Shown here one piece after another: positions 15,948 to 23,791 of a stretch of 64,000 nucleotides of DNA. The position numbers were made by a program, and so were the translations under genes. Source of the stretch: an uncultured Oscillospiraceae bacterium (GTDB lineage: Bacteria > Bacillota > Clostridia > Oscillospirales > Acutalibacteraceae); contig CASFCH010000004.1 in NCBI GenBank assembly GCA_949293315.1, forward strand, positions 1 to 64,000, in the 5' to 3' direction. Every line of letters starts with the position of its first letter. The stretch's first letter is position 1. The notes beneath the pieces were generated by a model that saw only the letters and a list, made by a program, of their open reading frames with translations, searched no databases and had not been told where the DNA came from.

Positions 15948-16289
15948 ATGTCTGACTGCCTTTTTTGCAAAATTATCAGCGGTGATATCCCCAGCGACAA
16001 GGTCTACGAGGACGACACCGTGCTCGCGTTTCGCGACATTGAGCCGCAGGCGCCCGTTCACGTGCTGGTGATTCCCAAGGAACACATCCCAGCCGCCAAC
16101 GCCATCACGGCGGAGAACAGCCCGGTGGTGGCGCATATCTTTGAGGTGATCGCAAAGATCGCCGCGGATCTGGGCGTTCAGGATGGCTTCCGTGTGATTA
16201 CAAACTGCGGGGAGAGCGCCGGACAGACGGTCCATCACCTGCACTTCCACCTGCTCGCCGGCAAGGATATGAAAGCGCTGCTGGCGTAA
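15948..16289 (+). CDS. HIT family (histidine triad) nucleotide-binding protein
   Basis: 113 residues. N-terminal CLFCKIISGDIPS with two zinc-type cysteines and the C-terminal triad in QTVHHLHFHLLAG, where the middle His is the nucleophile of HINT nucleoside phosphoramidases. It starts three bases after the alaS stop, so it is translationally coupled. HINT enzymes can hydrolyse aminoacyl-AMP, which fits pairing with a tRNA synthetase; that link is inference. Confidence 0.95.
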   Translation: MSDCLFCKIISGDIPSDKVYEDDTVLAFRDIEPQAPVHVLVIPKEHIPAANAITAENSPVVAHIFEVIAKIAADLGVQDGFRVITNCGESAGQTVHHLHFHLLAGKDMKALLA

Positions 16290-16310
16290 AAAATATGGTA
16301 TCAGAACAAA

Positions 16311-16350
16311 CGAAGACCGGTATGCGTGTGTGCATTACCGGTCTTTCCTT
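16311..16350 (+). terminator. Terminator after the HIT gene
   Basis: AAGACCGGTA / TACCGGTCTT stem with a GC-containing loop, followed by TCCTT. Confidence 0.65.
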
Positions 16351-16384
16351 GTCCGTATGATGCGAGAACCGGGGGAGAGGATAC

Positions 16385-16900
16385 ATGAAAATTGCCGTTT
16401 TGGGATACAGTGGAAGCGGGAAATCAACACTGGCAAAATATCTGGCGGAGGTTTATGATATCCCGCTGTTGTATTTGGATCGCGTCAATTTTGAATCGGA
16501 CTGGCGGGAGCGTTCGACGGAGGAGGCGCGCGCGATTGTACGGAATTTTATGGAACAGCCGGACTGGGTGATTGACGGGAACTATCAGCGGTTTTACCAG
16601 CGGGATCGGCTGGAACAGGCCGATCAAATCATTCTGATGCTGTTCAACCGGTTTTCGTCCCTCTACCGCATCATCCGCCGGAATCGGAAGTTTCGGAACC
16701 GGTCGCGCGAGAGCATGGCGGACGGCTGCACGGAAAAGCTGGACCTTGAATTTTTATGCTGGATCCTGTTCCGTGGGCGGACGCCCGCAAAGATCCGATA
16801 TTATCATCGGCTGATCCGCCAATACGGCGGTAAGGTCACCGTGATCCGCAACCAGCGCCGGCTGGATCGGTTTATGAAATCCATAGCTCAAGCGAAATAG
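16385..16900 (+). CDS. P-loop kinase of the FlaR / DNA topology modulation type
   Basis: 171 residues. Walker A GYSGSGKST at 7-15, LDRVNFESDWRER after the first helix, and WVIDGNYQRFYQRD, features of the small adenylate-kinase-like family annotated as FlaR or topology modulation protein. The true substrate of this family is not established. GGGGGAGAGG precedes the ATG. It is monocistronic and flanked by terminators. Confidence 0.82.
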   Translation: MKIAVLGYSGSGKSTLAKYLAEVYDIPLLYLDRVNFESDWRERSTEEARAIVRNFMEQPDWVIDGNYQRFYQRDRLEQADQIILMLFNRFSSLYRIIRRNRKFRNRSRESMADGCTEKLDLEFLCWILFRGRTPAKIRYYHRLIRQYGGKVTVIRNQRRLDRFMKSIAQAK

Positions 16901-16910
16901 TAGACGGCAA

Positions 16911-16934
16911 AACAGCCCGTGGATGCTCCACGGG
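16911..16934. terminator. Bidirectional terminator between convergent genes
   Basis: AACAGCCCGTGG / CCACGGGCTGTT, loop ATGCT. T residues follow on the plus strand; the minus side is weaker. Confidence 0.75.
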
Positions 16935-16959
16935 CTGTTGTTACTCTACTCAGATCGGA

Positions 16960-18012
16960 TCAGTTTGTGTGCGCCTGTAAGTATTCATACACATACGGGA
17001 GCACCACGCCGTCATAATTACCGCCGATGCTCATGTTTTCACTGTTAAAGCCGTGCCCCGCGCCCTCGATGATTTTTAGTGTTGCGTGTGGATAGACCTC
17101 GACGGCCCGCTCGGAATATTTGGGAAGGACGATAAAGTCGTTGGAACCGTGCAGGATCAGGACGTCCCGGCTGTAATTTTTGATATGGGCGTACACATCA
17201 AATCCGTGCAGCGTTTTGACATACTCGCGCCCCACGGGCATCCCGGTCATGGCAAACATGCTCAGCATCGTATCGGAGATGTTGTCCGGGTCCTTGAAAA
17301 AGCTGGTGATCTGCTCCGGCATGCTGAACCCCGGATACATCAGGATCAGCCCCTTGACCTGTGCCGGCCGCTCCGCGGCCGCAAGTGCGGAGACGAGCCC
17401 GCCCTGGCTGGTCCCCAGCAGGAAGATGTTGTCCCGGTCGATATAGCTCAGAGAACGCAGATGATCCAGCACCGCCTCCAGATCGCTGACCTCCGTAAAT
17501 ACGGTCATGTCGGTTGTCTCTCCGTCGCTCATGCTGTCTTTGCTTCCGCCGCAGAAGTCGAAGCAGTAGGCGGCATAGCCCTTCTTCGTCAGGGCAATGC
17601 AGTAGGAATTCATGGACTCGTGCGTCAGGGAAAAGCTGTGGGAGAGGATCACCGCCGGCATCGGCGCGGGCGCCCCCTCCGGCAGATACATTTTGCCGTA
17701 GATCCTTTTGCCGCCATTATTGCACCACAGCTCCTGCGTGGTGTAGGAGCTGTACTCCTTCGGCGCGGAGACGGGAGCCTGATCCCCTTGTGCGGGCGTC
17801 TGCTGCTGTACACTGTCTCCGGCCCTTGTGGCCTCCGGCTCCGCGGCGGGATCGCTCCCCGCTTCGGACGATGGCTCGACATCCACGGTACCTGAGACGA
17901 CTCCGACAGCCGCAGCGGAATCGGAGGAACTCTCCGGAAGGTCCTCTCCTCCGCAGGCAGTCAATACTGTGCCCATCAGGATCGCAAGAGCCAACGCTGC
18001 AATTTTTCTCAT
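16960..18012 (-). CDS. Alpha/beta hydrolase lipoprotein (esterase-like)
   Basis: 350 residues. The lipobox TVLTAC gives Cys20 as the lipidated residue, followed by a Ser/Pro/Glu linker to about 85 and an alpha/beta-hydrolase domain. The catalytic triad is visible: Ser202 in LLGTSQGG, Asp292 in HGSNDFIVLPK and His320 in EGAGHGF. The fold resembles cinnamoyl/feruloyl esterases and dienelactone-hydrolase-like enzymes. The protein acts on the outer membrane face; the substrate is unknown. It is monocistronic. Confidence 0.87.
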   Translation of the reverse strand: MRKIAALALAILMGTVLTACGGEDLPESSSDSAAAVGVVSGTVDVEPSSEAGSDPAAEPEATRAGDSVQQQTPAQGDQAPVSAPKEYSSYTTQELWCNNGGKRIYGKMYLPEGAPAPMPAVILSHSFSLTHESMNSYCIALTKKGYAAYCFDFCGGSKDSMSDGETTDMTVFTEVSDLEAVLDHLRSLSYIDRDNIFLLGTSQGGLVSALAAAERPAQVKGLILMYPGFSMPEQITSFFKDPDNISDTMLSMFAMTGMPVGREYVKTLHGFDVYAHIKNYSRDVLILHGSNDFIVLPKYSERAVEVYPHATLKIIEGAGHGFNSENMSIGGNYDGVVLPYVYEYLQAHTN

Positions 18013-18097
18013 ACCCCACCACCCCTGTCAATTAAAACGGTTATTCATCATCTTTATCATAGATCTTTTTGGAAAAAAGTCAATAGAACGCCGCAGA

Positions 18098-18132
18098 TAA
18101 AAAGAGCGGCGTATGGAAAACCATGCGCCGCC
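18098..18132 (-). terminator. Terminator of the DUF4234 gene
   Basis: Minus strand: AGGCGGCGCATGG paired with CCATACGCCGCT (one mismatch) around TTTT, followed by CTTTTTAT. Confidence 0.7.
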
Positions 18133-18140
18133 TATCATCT

Positions 18141-18599
18141 TTAACCCTGTGTGTTGTAACTGGACGCGAGCAGATTCATGGCCTTACACAGCTTGTAAAC
18201 GTAAATGAACGGCCCCACGATGATGAGGCTCCCCAAAACATTCCACAGCCAGTAGCTTCCGGCTCCAAAGCTGTAAGAAATTCCGCGCCGCCTGAGTTCG
18301 CCGCCGATTCGGGACGATATCTTGTGGAACCAGACAAAATAGGCGATGCCAAGCGTGATGGGCCCCACGAGGAAAAAGAGCAGACAGTAGTGCATTGTCT
18401 TTTTTCCATCGTAGCGGCTGGCGATCAGATTGATGTCCGTGGAAATGCCGGAATAGAAAACGATGGAATAGATTCCGAGCGTTACGATGCTCAGCAGGAT
18501 CAGCTTGAGCAGTCCGCGGTTTGTTTTCAGGTGTGCGGCGGGCGGCGCCGGCGCATACTGCGGCGCAGTGTAAAATTGCGGATTTGGCTGTTGCTGCAT
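18141..18599 (-). CDS. DUF4234-like membrane protein
   Basis: 152 residues. A Gln/Pro/Ala-rich N-terminus (MQQQPNPQFYTAPQYAPAPP) precedes hydrophobic segments (LLKLILLSIVTLGIYSIVFY, CLLFFLVGPITLGIAYFVWF, WNVLGSLIIVGPFIYVYKL). The ISTDINLIASRYDGKKTMHY and IVTLGIY motifs are typical of DUF4234/YjgN-like small membrane proteins. The ATG at 18599 follows GAGGAGGG. Function unknown. Confidence 0.8.
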   Translation of the reverse strand: MQQQPNPQFYTAPQYAPAPPAAHLKTNRGLLKLILLSIVTLGIYSIVFYSGISTDINLIASRYDGKKTMHYCLLFFLVGPITLGIAYFVWFHKISSRIGGELRRRGISYSFGAGSYWLWNVLGSLIIVGPFIYVYKLCKAMNLLASSYNTQG

Positions 18600-18772
18600 A
18601 TTATTCCCTCCTCTATTTAGTCTGATTATAATAAATTCTTGGGAAAAAGTAAAGATGTTTTGCCGTTTAACACAGGTAGTGGAAAAGAGAGCGTTGGGGA
18701 ATCTCAAAAGCAGCAGGTAATTTTGCGGTGCGCCGCTGCAAAAATCGGGACGCAGCGCGATGCGTTATGATG

Positions 18773-19843
18773 CTATTTCTTCAGACGGACCTCCAGATAC
18801 ACCGGATTGTGATCCGCCGCATGAAAATCCAGATCCAGCGTTTCCACCCGGACCGGCTCTACGTTGGGGGAGAGGATGTAGCCGTCAATGATATAGTACT
18901 GCGTCGCAGGGCTTTCGGGATCGTACGGCTGGTTCAGCAGGCGGCAGGAGGGGGTCTGCGTGTCATAGGCAAAGCGCCATCCCTCCGGCAGAACGCTGTT
19001 TTCCAGCACGCCGGGCACCCAGTTGGTCGTCTCAAGGGTCGGATATGCCTCCAGTCCGCCGGGGAACGTCTGGTTGAAGTCGCCGCCGGCAATTACATAG
19101 TTTCCCTTTTCATATTCCTTCTGGAGAACGGAAAAAAGCATCTCCGTCTGCGCCGCTTTTCCCGCTCCGTCGTCATAGGCCTCCAGATGGAGGTTGACCA
19201 TCACCAGCTCCTGATCACTGCCCGCGATCGGAACGCGCGTGATCAGCAGGCAGCGTTTTAAGTTGGCCGTGGAGATGGGCCAGGAAAATGGACACGGCAG
19301 ACTGATGCGTTCCGCAGAGGAGACGGAATGATCCGTCAGCGTCAGGATTCCGGAATGGACCTGCCCGATCGGCGGCAGGGGATAGGGGACAAACGGGCAG
19401 GAGTAGTTGAGCGCATATGCGCCGGAGAGCCCGGATCCGGACATGTATGCCGCTGTTTGATCCACATGATAGGTGCGGCTGGAATTCTGATCGACCTCCT
19501 GCAGGAGATTGAAATCCGCGCCGGTCTCACGGATCAGGGCAATGATCTCCTCCATATTCGCCTGCATCCGCGCCTCGTCCGTGGATTTAACGTTTTTGCC
19601 GCCGTCCATGAAGAAATCGGCGTTGTCGCCCAGCCCGGCGTAGCCGGTGTTGAAGCTCAGGACGGTCACCGTGTCGCCGGAAAATTCGGCCGTATTTTCC
19701 GCATTTTGGATCTGAACGGCCTCTACCTCGTCCGGCTTGTACTCCTTGATGCTCAGGAAGGCCACAAATCCTGCGAGAATCAGTACGATCGCCAGCACAA
19801 TGGCCCCCAGGACGATCCCAATGGTCTTTAAAGTCTTTTTCAT
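18773..19843 (-). CDS. Endonuclease/exonuclease/phosphatase-family membrane protein
   Basis: 356 residues. An N-terminal anchor (IGIVLGAIVLAIVLILAGFVAFL) is followed by an EEP fold: SFNTGYAG, the metal ligand in NLLQEVDQNS, VNLHLEAYDDG, VIAGGDFNQTFPGG and the terminal DHNPVYLEV. Such secreted EEP proteins include phosphodiesterases and sphingomyelinase-like enzymes. The active site would face outside. GGAGG precedes the ATG at 19843. Confidence 0.85.
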   Translation of the reverse strand: MKKTLKTIGIVLGAIVLAIVLILAGFVAFLSIKEYKPDEVEAVQIQNAENTAEFSGDTVTVLSFNTGYAGLGDNADFFMDGGKNVKSTDEARMQANMEEIIALIRETGADFNLLQEVDQNSSRTYHVDQTAAYMSGSGLSGAYALNYSCPFVPYPLPPIGQVHSGILTLTDHSVSSAERISLPCPFSWPISTANLKRCLLITRVPIAGSDQELVMVNLHLEAYDDGAGKAAQTEMLFSVLQKEYEKGNYVIAGGDFNQTFPGGLEAYPTLETTNWVPGVLENSVLPEGWRFAYDTQTPSCRLLNQPYDPESPATQYYIIDGYILSPNVEPVRVETLDLDFHAADHNPVYLEVRLKK

Positions 19844-19880
19844 GGGCTTCCTCCAAATAAAGAGTGATATTTCTCTGTCA

Positions 19881-19909
19881 ATTATACAGGATTCAAGCAA
19901 AAAACTCAA
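19881..19909 (-). promoter_or_regulatory. Promoter of the EEP-family gene
   Basis: Minus-strand TTGAGT (19904-19909), 17 bases, TATAAT (19881-19886), about 38 bases upstream of the start. Confidence 0.6.
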
Positions 19910-20132
19910 TCTTTTGCACAAAAAATATTCACTAAATAATTTGTATTAGGTATATTATACTTCTCGTACAGGCGCCGCCATCCTTTACAACAATTTCCGT
20001 ATTCAAACAAAAACAAAACTGACTCCGCTTGAAAAACGAAATCAGTTTGTTGCTTGAATTTAATATTCTACCCTTTGGGGGCTTTTTTATACCGTCTGCA
20101 CAATCTGGGGCGGTTCAGTTTCGGAGAAGCGC

Positions 20133-20426
20133 ATGAGGACGCTTTTTACAATAAAAGACACCTTATGTCCCTTGGAAATTACGACCGTTAAGCAGCTTTT
20201 CCGCAAGCTGAAAAAGTGCGCAGATATTCCCCGGTTGCGCCCTCATTTACTGCGTCATACCTTTGCTGCACGGTACTTGGAGAACGGCGGGGATATTTAC
20301 AGCCTCCAGCATATTTTGGGGCATACAAGCCTTGAAATGGTCAAGAAGTATGTACACTTGACTGATCGAAAAATGGCAGTCTATTTCCCGCAGTATTCTC
20401 CATTGGATAATCTGCTGAAAAGATGA
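20133..20426 (+). pseudogene. Remnant of a tyrosine recombinase/integrase (C-terminal catalytic part)
   Basis: The 97-residue reading frame holds only the end of a phage-type integrase: HLLRHTFAARYLENGG supplies the R of the HxxR box, LQHILGHTSLEMVKKYVHLT supplies His and the nucleophile Tyr, and it ends FPQYSPLDNLLKR. The N-terminal arm-binding and core-binding domains and the first catalytic Arg are absent, and the upstream 200 bases are AT-rich without a continuing frame. It abuts tRNA-Lys, a classic integration target, so it is probably the scar of an integrated element. Confidence 0.8.
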
Positions 20427-20432
20427 AAAAAG

Positions 20433-20468
20433 CCAGTAGCTACAAGGAAAGTAGCTACTGGTTTTTTT
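20433..20468. terminator. Terminator between the integrase remnant and tRNA-Lys
   Basis: CCAGTAGCTAC (20433-20443) / GTAGCTACTGG (20451-20461), T7 on the plus side and A-rich on the other (T run on the minus strand). It can end transcription from both directions. Confidence 0.85.
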
Positions 20469-20470
20469 GC

Positions 20471-20546
20471 TGGTGATCCATCGGAGATTCGAACTCCGGA
20501 CACCTTGATTAAAAGTCAAGTGCTCTGCCAACTGAGCTAATGGATC
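20471..20546 (-). tRNA. tRNA-Lys (anticodon TTT)
   Basis: Acceptor GATCCAT/ATGGATC, anticodon stem CTTGA/TCAAG with loop CTTTTAA, T-arm CCGGAGTTCGAATCTCCG, and encoded CCA. Confidence 0.95.
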
Positions 20547-20691
20547 ATTTTAGAGGGCACAGGTGTTTACAAGTGCCTAAATATGATATAACAAAATCTT
20601 CCGCTTGTCAATAAATTTCTTTTTGTTTTATGATTTTATCATATGGGATCGGAGAAGGAAAAATTTCCATGTAAAAAAATTGTGCTGTTTG

Positions 20692-20720
20692 TTGACCTGC
20701 GAGCGAAAATAAAGTAAAAT
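20692..20720 (+). promoter_or_regulatory. Promoter of the 223-aa unknown gene
   Basis: TTGACC (20692-20697), 17 bases, TAAAAT (20715-20720), with a leader of about 100 bases before the gene. The rest of the AT-rich 20547-20829 interval shows nothing else identifiable. Confidence 0.6.
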
Positions 20721-20829
20721 ATTATCGAATTTATCCTTTCGACGTGTTTTACGGGGAACACCGTTCCCTTTCCTTAATTATAAGAGCCCTTTAAGGAGGG
20801 CAAAATTCAAAAAACTGGGGAGCTTTTGC

Positions 20830-21501
20830 ATGAAACGCATTATGGAATCGGTTCCGCTGGATATCATTCCCTATCCGGATGGATTTTTATATATTGCCCG
20901 GGAAAACGGGTTTAAAAAGCAGCATTCTGTGGTTTTCCGCGCCTTTGAGGCGGAGTCCATGGCCTTTTTTAATGTGGCCAAAAAGGCCTATTTTATGTGT
21001 AAGTTCGGTCCGGCGTATGAGCAGATCTGTCATCAGCTCTCCGATCTTGTCTCCTGCGAGTCGGCCCGATTGGGAAAGTCTGGCAGTGCCGTGATCTATC
21101 CCGGCGGGGAACTGGGATTTTTTTCCAGGGCAGGGGAGCTCACCGCCACATCTGAGCTGACCTACCATGAGCATTTTGCCCGGTCTATCGCTCCGGACGG
21201 CGACGGTTTCTGGAGTGTGGTCCCAAACGGGAATTCCGTGATCAAATATTCACCGCGCCTGCGCCGCGTGGTGTTCCGGATCGGATCGAGCACGTCGAGC
21301 ACCTTTGAGCGCCCGGTGTCGCTCTCCCGATCGGAGAGTTTTCTCTATGTGTGCAATGAGCAGGGGTGCAATGTGCGCAGCGTCAATCTGGAGACCTATG
21401 CCGTGCGGGACCACCGCCGTTTTTCGGAGCCGGTGTACCGATACTTCCGCAGTGCGAAGAAGGAGTTCGCCGTGCTCAGCTCGGGTGTGTACGTCTTATA
21501 A
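20830..21501 (+). CDS. Uncharacterised cytosolic protein
   Basis: 223 residues, not recognised. No signal peptide or membrane span. The pattern of short beta-rich stretches (DGFLYIAREN, GDGFWSVVPNGNSVIKYSPRLRRVVFRIG, SESFLYVCNEQGCNVRSVNLET) resembles blades of a small beta-propeller, which is only an impression. It has its own promoter and a strong terminator shared with the convergent rpmB, so it is a discrete transcription unit. The start at 20830 (ATGAAACGC) follows a GGGGAGC leader at about 9 bases. Confidence 0.75.
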   Translation: MKRIMESVPLDIIPYPDGFLYIARENGFKKQHSVVFRAFEAESMAFFNVAKKAYFMCKFGPAYEQICHQLSDLVSCESARLGKSGSAVIYPGGELGFFSRAGELTATSELTYHEHFARSIAPDGDGFWSVVPNGNSVIKYSPRLRRVVFRIGSSTSSTFERPVSLSRSESFLYVCNEQGCNVRSVNLETYAVRDHRRFSEPVYRYFRSAKKEFAVLSSGVYVL

Positions 21502-21520
21502 TGGAATTTTTTCAAAAGCA

Positions 21521-21551
21521 AAAGCGGAACGCCAGAAGGGCGTTCCGCTTT
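21521..21551. terminator. Bidirectional terminator, unknown gene / rpmB
   Basis: AAAGCGGAACGCC (21521-21533) / GGCGTTCCGCTTT (21539-21551), loop AGAAG. Confidence 0.85.
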
Positions 21552-21578
21552 AGTTCCATCTGTTCTGCGCGTCTGGAA

Positions 21579-21767
21579 TCAGACGGCGCGCGTAACCTTC
21601 CCGGAGCGAAGGCAGCGGGTGCAGGCATAGACCCTGCGGGGAGAACCGTTGACAACCGCCTTGACGCGTTTGACGTTCGGCTTCCAGGTCCTGTTAGAGC
21701 GCCTGTGCGAATGTGAAACCTTTATTCCGAAAGACACATCCTTGCCGCAATACTCGCATTTTGCCAT
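21579..21767 (-). CDS. rpmB: 50S ribosomal protein L28 (zinc-binding form)
   Basis: 62 residues beginning MAKCEYCGKDVSFGIKVSHSHRRSNR. Cys4/Cys7 and Cys49/Cys52 form the CxxC pairs of the zinc-containing L28 paralogue. Length is normal. GGAGGTGCTGACAC precedes the ATG. Divergent from recA. Confidence 0.96.
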   Translation of the reverse strand: MAKCEYCGKDVSFGIKVSHSHRRSNRTWKPNVKRVKAVVNGSPRRVYACTRCLRSGKVTRAV

Positions 21768-21911
21768 GTGTCAGCACCTCCTTCAAAGTGAAACATGAAC
21801 GTTAACCTAAAATATATTATCAGATTTCTACTGCAAATGCAAGTGGTTTTTTTGTTTTTTCACTTTATGTCCCGTTTTTTGGAGAATTACGCCTTTCCGT
21901 GCCGGGAGGAC

Positions 21912-21940
21912 TTGCATTTTTTCGGGGGATATAGTATAAT
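21912..21940 (+). promoter_or_regulatory. Promoter of recA
   Basis: TTGCAT (21912-21917), 17 bases, TATAAT (21935-21940), with the start point expected near 21947. Confidence 0.7.
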
Positions 21941-21953
21941 TTTCAGGAAATCA

Positions 21954-21967
21954 AGAACATTTGTACC
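21954..21967 (+). promoter_or_regulatory. Probable LexA (SOS) box of recA
   Basis: GAAC-ATTT-GTAC (21955-21966) matches the Gram-positive LexA core GAAC-N4-GTTC with one mismatch. It lies just after the predicted transcription start, a position that would block elongation or clearance. Confidence 0.55.
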
Positions 21968-21998
21968 GGATCAGCTCCGGCGTTTGGGGGAGACAGCT

Positions 21999-23159
21999 AT
22001 GGCGGATAAGAAAAAGGCACTGGAGACGGCTTTGAGCCAGATCGAAAAGCAGTTCGGCAAGGGGGCGATCATGCGCCTGGGCCAGAGCAATGCGCTGAAT
22101 GTGGATGCGATCTCCACGGGCTCTCTGGCACTGGATCTCGCGACAGGGATCGGCGGGCTGCCCAAGGGCCGGATCGTGGAGATCTACGGGCCGGAGTCCT
22201 CCGGTAAGACGACGCTCGCCCTCCACGCGATCGCGGAGGCGCAGAAGGCGGGCGGGGAGGCGGCCTTTATCGACGCGGAGCACGCGCTCGATCCCGTCTA
22301 CGCCGCGAACCTGGGCGTGGATGTGGACTCCCTGCTTGTCTCCCAGCCCGACAACGGCGAGCAGGCGCTGGAGATCGCGGAGGCGCTCACGCGCTCCGGT
22401 GCGATCGATATTCTTGTCATTGACTCCGTAGCCGCACTCGTTCCGCGGGCGGAGATCGACGGCGATATGGGCGATTCCCACGTCGGCCTGCACGCACGCC
22501 TGATGTCGCAGGCGCTGCGCAAGCTGGCGGGCGCCATCTCCAAGTCCAACTGCCTGATCATCTTTATCAATCAGCTGCGTGAAAAGGTCGGCGTGGTCTA
22601 CGGCAACCCGGAGGTCACCACCGGCGGGCGCGCACTGAAGTTCTATGCCTCGATCCGTATGGATGTCCGCAAGGCGGAGCAGCTGAAGGTGGCCGGGGAG
22701 TCCGGCAACGAGTTTATCGGCTCGCGCACCAAGGTCAAGATCGTCAAGAATAAAGTGGCGCCTCCCTTTAAAGAGGCGGAGTTCGATATCATGTACGGCA
22801 AGGGGATCTCCCACGAGGGAGAGCTGCTGGATATCGGCGTAAAGGAAAAGATCATTGAAAAGAGCGGCGCCTGGTTCTCCTACAACGGGACCCGTCTGGG
22901 CCAGGGGCGCGAGAATGTTAAAAAGCTCTTTGCGGAGAATAAGGAGCTGGCGGCGGAGATCGAGGAAAAGATCCGCGCGAACGCCAAAGCGAACAGCGCC
23001 GCCAAGGCCGCCGATACGGAGCAGATCAAACAGTCCATCGTCCAGTCGGAGATGGCGGACAAGAAGGCGGAAAAACCGGCCAAATCCAAGGCGGCGCCCA
23101 CCAAATCGGCCTCCAAGGCGATGCTCGATATCGCCATTGAGGACGATGAGGAACTGTAA
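21999..23159 (+). CDS. recA: Recombinase A
   Basis: 386 residues. Core ATPase with Walker [10 protein letters not shown], the MAW region, Walker [10 protein letters not shown], loop L1 [12 protein letters not shown] and loop L2 [29 protein letters not shown]. The C-terminal tail is long and Lys/Ala-rich, ending in acidic IEDDEEL as usual. The ATG at 21999 follows GGGGGAGA. The stop overlaps the recX start (TAATG). Confidence 0.98.
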   Translation: MADKKKALETALSQIEKQFGKGAIMRLGQSNALNVDAISTGSLALDLATGIGGLPKGRIVEIYGPESSGKTTLALHAIAEAQKAGGEAAFIDAEHALDPVYAANLGVDVDSLLVSQPDNGEQALEIAEALTRSGAIDILVIDSVAALVPRAEIDGDMGDSHVGLHARLMSQALRKLAGAISKSNCLIIFINQLREKVGVVYGNPEVTTGGRALKFYASIRMDVRKAEQLKVAGESGNEFIGSRTKVKIVKNKVAPPFKEAEFDIMYGKGISHEGELLDIGVKEKIIEKSGAWFSYNGTRLGQGRENVKKLFAENKELAAEIEEKIRANAKANSAAKAADTEQIKQSIVQSEMADKKAEKPAKSKAAPTKSASKAMLDIAIEDDEEL

Positions 23160-23791
23160 TGGTCATCACTGCCAGGCAGGGGCGCGGCGATAAAGTACAT
23201 GTCTCTGTCGACGGGGCGTATCTGCTCACTGTCGACAGAGAATTCTGGTTTTCACAGGGAATCCGCTCCGGATCCGAGGTTTCGGGGGAGCAGCTGGACG
23301 CCTTCCGGGAACAGGCGGAGTACCGCCGGGCGTATAACAAGGGGCTGAATCTCCTCTCCTACGCGCCGAAATCCCGCCGTGCGCTGATCGAGCGCCTGAT
23401 GCGTGATGAGATCCCGCGGGAACAGGCGGAGCGGGCGGCGGACCAGCTGGAGGAATACGGATTCCTCAACGATGCGGCGTATGCCGCGCTCTATGCGGAG
23501 GAACTGGTGCGCCACAGGAAAATGTCCGCACGGGGCGTGACGGCCAGGCTGATTGCCAAGGGGATTCCCCGTGAGCTGGCACAGGAGACGGTCTCCGCGC
23601 TCTCGTTTGACGAGGAGGAGGGGATCGAGGATCTGCTGCGCGGAAAGCTCTCCTATTTCAGCCGCAGCCCGCGCGACCGGGACCGTGCGATCGCCGCGCT
23701 GGCCCGACGCGGATACGGCTATTCGGACGTCCGGCGCGTGATGGAGCGCCTGCGTCAAGATTTCGACGACGGAGAAATGAATGATGAATGA
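23159..23791 (+). CDS. recX: RecX regulatory protein
   Basis: 210 residues, inhibitor/modulator of RecA filaments. Three-helix repeats are visible: NLLSYAPKSRRALIERLMRDEIPREQAERAADQLEEYGFLNDAAYA, then RHRKMSARGVTARLIAKGIPRE and the C-terminal ALARRGYGYSDVRRVMERL. It starts at the recA stop with a one-base overlap (TAATG), giving translational coupling, and overlaps rimO at its end. Confidence 0.94.
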   Translation: MVITARQGRGDKVHVSVDGAYLLTVDREFWFSQGIRSGSEVSGEQLDAFREQAEYRRAYNKGLNLLSYAPKSRRALIERLMRDEIPREQAERAADQLEEYGFLNDAAYAALYAEELVRHRKMSARGVTARLIAKGIPRELAQETVSALSFDEEEGIEDLLRGKLSYFSRSPRDRDRAIAALARRGYGYSDVRRVMERLRQDFDDGEMNDE

